DNA of 35,209 bases, from contig JAUCBJ010007782.1 in NCBI GenBank assembly GCA_032718475.1, forward strand, positions 1 through 35,209, written 5' to 3'. Positions 31,000-35,209 of the stretch are shown piece by piece. The notes beneath the pieces were generated by a model. The model saw nothing but the letters and a program-made list of their open reading frames with translations, had not been told where the DNA came from and did no database searches. Source of the DNA: Nemertoderma westbladi. Taxonomy: Eukaryota; Xenacoelomorpha; Nemertodermatida; Nemertodermatidae. The number at the start of each line of letters is the position of its first letter. Positions within the stretch are counted from its first letter, which is position 1. The translations under genes were made by a program, and so were the position numbers.

Positions 31000-32700
31000 A
31001 TACAAAATGTACACTAATGTAGTACGTTAACACATACGGTACATACAAAATGTACACTACTGTAGCACGTTAACACATACAGTACATACAAAATGTACAC
31101 TACTGTAGTACGTTAACACTTACAGTACATACAAAATGTACGCTACTGTAGTACGTTAACACATAGTATATACAAAATGTACACTACTGTAGTACGTTAA
31201 CACATAGTATATACAAAATGTACACTACTGTAGTACGTTAACACATAGTATATACAAAATGTACACTACTGTAGTACGTTACCACATACAGTACATACAA
31301 AATGTACACTACTGTAGTACGTTAACACATAGTATATACAAAATGTACACTACTGTAGTACGTTACCACATACACAGTACATACAAAATGTACGCTACTG
31401 TAGTACGTTAACACATACGGTACATACAAAATGTACACTACTGTAGTACGTTAACACATACAGTACATACAAAATGTACACTACTGTAGTACGTTAACAC
31501 ATACGGTACATACAAAATGTACACTAATGTAGTACGTTAACACATACGGTACATACAAAATGTACACTACTGTAGCACGTTAACACATACAGTACATACA
31601 AAATGTACACTACTGTAGCACGTTAACACTTACAGTACATACAAAATGTACACTACTGTAGTACGTTAACACATAGTATATACAAAATGTACACTACTGT
31701 AGTACGTTACCACATACAGTACATACAAAATGTACACTACTGTAGTACGTTAACACATAGTATATACAAAATGTACGCTACTGTAGTACGTTACCACATA
31801 CAGTACATACAAAATGTACACTACTGTAGTACGTTAACACATAGTATATACAAAATGTACACTACTGTAGTACGTTACCACATACACAGTACATACAAAA
31901 TGTACGCTACTGTAGTACGTTAACACATACGGTACATACAAAATGTACACTACTGTAGTACGTTAACACATACAGTACATACAAAATGTACACTACTGTA
32001 GTACGTTAACACATACGGTACATACAAAATGTACACTAATGTAGTACGTTAACACATACGGTACATACAAAATGTACACTACTGTAGCACGTTAACACAT
32101 ACAGTACATACAAAATGTACACTACTGTAGTACGTTAACACTTACAGTACATACAAAATGTACACTACTGTAGTACGTTAACACATAGTATATACAAAAT
32201 GTACACTACTGTAGTACGTTAACACATAGTATATACAAAATGTACGCTACTGTAGTACGTTACCACATACAGTACATACAAAATGTACACTACTGTAGTA
32301 CGTTAACACATAGTATATACAAAATGTACACTACTGTAGTACGTTACCACATACAGTACATACAAAATGTACACTACTGTAGTACGTTAACACATAGTAT
32401 ATACAAAATGTACACTACTGTAGTACGTTACCACATACACAGTACATACAAAATGTACGCTACTGTAGTACGTTAACACATACGGTACATACAAAATGTA
32501 CACTACTGTAGTACGTTAACACATACAGTACATACAAAATGTACACTACTGTAGTACGTTAACACATACGGTACATACAAAATGTACACTAATGTAGTAC
32601 GTTAACACATACGGTACATACAAAATGTACACTACTGTAGCACGTTACCACATACAGTACATACAAAATGTACACTAATGTAGTACGTTAACACATACGG
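31000..32700. repeat. Second higher-order pattern, period about 510-553 bp
   Basis: The private variant CACTAATGTAGTACG recurs near 31013, 31523, 32036 and 32588, with one extra occurrence near 32676. The 41-bp units (CACATAGTATATAC) are clustered between these marks. The order of unit types is repeated in each period, with indels of one unit. This pattern is absent from the left two-thirds of the array. Confidence 0.8.
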
Positions 32701-32999
32701 TACATACAAAATGTACACTACTGTAGCACGTTACCACATACAGTACATACAAAATGTACGCTACTGTAGCACGTTACCACATACAGTACATACAAAATGT
32801 ACACTACTGTAGTACGTTAACACATAGTATATACAAAATGTACACTACTGTAGCACGTTACCACATACAGTACATACAAAATGTACGCTACTGTAGTACG
32901 TTACCACATACAGTACATACAAAATGTACGCTACTGTAGTACGTTAAAACATACATACAATAATATAAATAGGCCTACCAAGCCACATCAATCTAATTT

Positions 33000-33558
33000 A
33001 TAACCCTTGGTCATGGGTTTAATACAACTTCCACTAATTACAGTAGCACACGATGTTGTAACTACAGAAAACTCCCACAATTTCAGGATCAATCCTTGGC
33101 CTACTCCTACTGTACAGAACAATAGTTTTGCACTGTTTTTCAAAGTTTCCCGTGGCCTTTCGGTAGCTTGACAAAATTTACTTCTCCGCGGAAAGTTGAT
33201 AGATATTTTCAATTGTGTATTACCGAAAATTTTAAATATGTATCTGACAAAAACGCTCTTAGTGACGTAATTTCGGCTGTCCATGATGATTCTCAGAATT
33301 TGGTTTGAATTTGAAAGACCCTTTGTGTTCTCAAAATTCGTCAATGACAATTTGCGGTTAATAATAATGTAATAATTGCGCGCTCGCGAAAACAAATAAT
33401 TAATCAAATAGGCCTAGTGACAATTCATTATTAAACATCTAGGCCTACTGTCACACCAAATTTTTATGTGAACATAACAGCATAATAAAATACCTGTGCC
33501 ACTATATAAACTATAACTGTACATTAAAATAAAATACAAACCAATGACCAAGGGTTAA
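33000..33558. mobile_element. piggyBac-like MITE
   Basis: CCCTTGGTCAT (33004-33014) and its exact inverse ATGACCAAGGG (33544-33554) form the core of terminal inverted repeats of about 18 bp. TTAA follows the right end (33555-33558), while ATAA sits at the left (33000-33003), one base off. CCC-type ends and TTAA target sites are typical of piggyBac elements. At about 551 bp it is non-autonomous. A 139-codon minus-strand frame inside (32988-33407) crosses the left TIR, shows no transposase motif and is not called. Confidence 0.62.
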
Positions 33559-33613
33559 CATGGATGGTGTGATGTAACTGAGACTCTAAACATTATTAAA
33601 TGTATAGATTTAA

Positions 33614-33762
33614 TTAGTTTTTAGACGATCTCTTCTTTCCAGACCCCCAACCTGCGCTGCTCCAAACCTCCCCTTTCCTCCAACAGTCAACCGCGCTAGG
33701 GCGAGAGTTTTTCATTTGCGGTCCAGATGTGGTTTTCAGTGGCGGCAGTTGGACTTTGGTAC
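33614..33762 (-). CDS. Possible terminal exon of an unidentified host gene
   Basis: On the minus strand an acceptor-like CTCTGTTTTTTAG (33763-33775) is followed by about 49 open codons to TAA at 33614-33616. The stretch is GC-rich between AT-rich flanks. It encodes a basic tail with words such as KVQLPPLKTTSGPQMKNSRP and WGSGKKRSSKN. The other two frames close quickly. No start, donor or upstream exon is visible to the right, so a parent gene would have to lie further upstream. I do not recognise the protein. It could also be a retroelement fragment or chance. Confidence 0.4.
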
Positions 33763-34080
33763 CTAAAAAACAGAGGTGATAATTAATTAATACATTTACA
33801 ACATGCCACCAACGATCAATCAGCCAAATGATAATATATATTAATAGATAATGTAGGCCTGCAGTACTGATGTACAGTCTGATTGTCTGACAATCTGATA
33901 GTCAGACAGTTGATCGATTACATAGAGCAGTGTAGTCAGTAGAGATGTCACCACCATTCTCCAGTTCTCTGATTCTGATTGGTCGTGGAACTGCATGACT
34001 GCATGATTACCGATCTACTGCTCTAGAGCAGTCTAGTGTCAGTACCATACCAGCATGCTGCAATAGTGAATATACTAGGA
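33763..34080. other. Spacer, no gene seen
   Basis: AT-rich at first, then a stretch with many CAGTC/GATTG words (33870-34050). No RNA gene or coding region is recognised. Confidence 0.35.
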
Positions 34081-34088
34081 ACTAAATT

Positions 34089-34147
34089 ATAGTTATATAT
34101 AATAGTAATAGTTATAGTTAGTTATATTAATAGTTATAGTAGTTATA
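34089..34147. repeat. TAGTTATA-type simple repeat
   Basis: Imperfect iterations of TAGTTATA and TAATAGTTATAG form a short low-complexity run directly before the L2-like fragment. Confidence 0.7.
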
Positions 34148-34402
34148 GACGAACAAGCAGTAACTTACAACAAGATCTTATCTGCAATGATTGACAAATA
34201 TGCCCCGATGAAAACCAAAGCAATCACTGAACGTTCAGGTCCTAAATGGTTTACCACAAGCGCAAGAAGTTTGAAAGCACAACGATGAGCAGCTGAACGA
34301 CGCTGGCGACAGTCGAAATCTCCTACCGATTTGGAAGAATTTAAGCGAATACGAAAACTCTACGCTGTTAAGTTAATCGCAGATCGCAGGGCTTTCTACC
34401 GC
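34148..34402 (+). pseudogene. L2/CR1-like LINE ORF2 linker fragment with internal stop
   Basis: The frame reads YNKILSAMIDKYAPMKTKAI, then PKWFTTSARSLKAQR, then a TGA (about 34286-34288), then AAERRWRQSKSPTDLEEFKR and DRRAFYR. This is the endonuclease-RT linker pattern also present in the L2-like element at 11660-11900, but from a different family. Both the endonuclease and RT parts are missing. A hAT-like end starts directly after it. Confidence 0.75.
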
Positions 34403-34403
34403 G

Positions 34404-34480
34404 CAGTGCCGGATTAAGCCTCTGGTGGCCCTAAGGCACATTTTAGTAATTTCCAAAAATGGCCCGAAAGTTGATATTTT
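34404..34480 (+). mobile_element. Possible hAT transposon left end
   Basis: CAGTGCCGGATTAAGCC (34404-34420) followed by GGTGGCCCTAAGGCA resembles hAT termini, which start with CAGTG. The LINE fragment breaks off exactly at this point, consistent with an insertion. An 8-bp target duplication (candidate CTACCGCG, 34396-34403) and a right end were not found in the window. Confidence 0.45.
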
Positions 34481-34900
34481 TCCGCAAACCCTTTCAAAAG
34501 AAAAAGCTGCTAAAAACAACTGAAATTTGAAAATGTTGCGAAGGAAATATAAAGTATTTTCGTTGGATGACTGCGTGTAAATAAGTACTAAGTACTATTT
34601 TGTGATAGACAAAGTGTAGCAAATCGTTACAAAATCGGTTCTAGAAGATCCAAATGGCGATGTTTTACAAACCAATATTCACGATTGTAGCCCTAAAGAT
34701 GCTAAACATTTTGGTATATGTTTAATGGAAATGGAATAAAAAATAAAAAAGTAGTAGGGAATTTAGTGATGAAAAAAGTCAAAATCGACAAACTGAAAAA
34801 AAGGTTGTTTTATACAGAGAGGCATAAATATCAGCAATATATTATGTTGTTGAAAAGAGCAGTTTTGAGGTCAAAAAATAATTCAAAGCATAAAAGCATA
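34481..34900. other. AT-rich stretch, possible interior of the hAT-like element
   Basis: A 66-codon Lys-rich plus-strand frame (34718-34918) runs into the LINE and has no motif. I see nothing else. Confidence 0.35.
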
Positions 34901-35209
34901 ATTCAGCTGCATTTTTAAGAATGCTGTGCCGGCTTGTCAACAAAATTGCACCGCCACAACTCCCTATCACCCATGACATTTGCTAGATCATCCGCATCTT
35001 TAAGGCCAGTGTCCTTTAAGATGCGTCTCAAGAAAGTCATGGGCTGTCCACCATGCTTATTCACTCCATGAGGCTGCCAAAGTACAAGATTATGCACTGG
35101 CTGGTCCTCACGGCGAAAGCAATGTCCTGCAAAGCGGAGGCGATTTTGTTCTAGTGTCAAGCTTGGGGGAACCAATGAGACACCTCCAATGTTATATAGT
35201 GTCTGATTG
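34901..35209 (-). mobile_element. Family-A non-LTR retrotransposon 3' end, minus orientation
   Basis: The minus strand matches 1-385 closely, including the final ORF codons (stop at 34915-34917) and the first UTR bases AAAAATGCAGCTG. The rest of the usual UTR and the TAG-triplet tail are replaced by unrelated AT-rich sequence, so this copy is truncated at its 3' end. The coding frame is open to the window edge (34915-35208). It differs from the copy at 3-371 by few substitutions, for example Cys for Arg near the end. Confidence 0.88.

Larger units (their letters stand above)
24300..32947. repeat. 43-bp satellite array, about 200 copies
   Basis: A typical unit is 24692-24734. It begins CACATACAGTACATAC, passes through AAAATGTACACTACTGTAG and ends TACGTTAA. 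Length variants are 41 bp (CACATAGTATATAC) and 45 bp (CACATACACAGTAC). Other two-state positions are CAGTAC/CGGTAC, GTACACT/GTACGCT, GTAGTACG/GTAGCACG and GTTAACAC/GTTACCAC. The unit is rich in GTAC and TGTA/TACA inverted words. Frames of 60-91 codons such as those starting MYTTVARYH are repeat artefacts. Confidence 0.97.

Noticed and set aside
25227-32939. Repeated small proteins of the MYTTVARYHIQYIQN type
   Set aside because: Translation of the 43-bp satellite. 129 bp (three units) contains no stop in these phases, and the peptides follow the repeat exactly.
24300-32947. CRISPR-like array
   Set aside because: Units abut without unique spacers and the context is an animal genome. The structure is satellite DNA.
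24300-32947. Telomere repeat array
   Set aside because: No TTAGGG-type hexamers occur. The 43-bp unit is unrelated to animal telomere repeats.
32988-33407. 139-codon minus-strand frame
   Set aside because: Crosses the left TIR of the MITE, is AT-driven and shows no domain.

Overview
This is animal nuclear DNA dominated by repeats. The evidence is a metazoan-type NUP93 reading frame, BEL/Pao, L2-like and other non-LTR retroelements, tRNA-like SINE segments, TIR elements and two large satellite arrays. The frequent TAGGCCTA-type words in AT-rich spacers resemble what I recall from marine invertebrates such as echinoderms and hemichordates. The species cannot be fixed from this window.

Layout. 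1-414: 3' end of a non-LTR retrotransposon (called family A here), inserted into the gag region of a decayed BEL/Pao element on the minus strand (415-3228). 3229-10371: spacer rich in small repeats. It holds CCGG palindromes, a 289-bp tandem duplication, a 38-bp minisatellite, an inverted pair of tRNA-like SINEs, a 33-bp repeat, and nested TIR elements with TA target sites that carry a small coding-like exon. 10372-18345: a 20-bp satellite, interrupted by a nearly complete but frameshifted L2-like LINE (11009-14757) and by a second LINE 3' end (17001-17265). The L2-like LINE carries an in-frame 30-copy, 30-bp coding minisatellite. 18755-21214: an intact, intronless 819-codon NUP93 gene on the minus strand. 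21594-23690: two family-A copies in opposite orientation. 23703-24126: an orphan coding fragment. 24300-32947: about 200 copies of a 43-bp satellite with two levels of higher-order structure. 33000-35209: a piggyBac-like MITE, a possible host terminal exon, a second L2-like fragment, a possible hAT end and another family-A 3' end.

Only NUP93 looks like an intact functional gene. It encodes a scaffold nucleoporin of the nuclear pore. Everything else is mobile-element wreckage, satellite, or short exon-like fragments. The very long open frames across both satellites are artefacts of repeat units that lack stop codons.

The most notable signals are four. First, NUP93 is intronless and has a sharp compositional break. 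Second, coding minisatellites sit in frame inside two unrelated retroelement ORFs. Third, the 43-bp array contains a near-identical 2,977-bp duplicated block beside an independent block of about 510-550 bp. Fourth, a TA-flanked TIR element carries an exon-like cargo.
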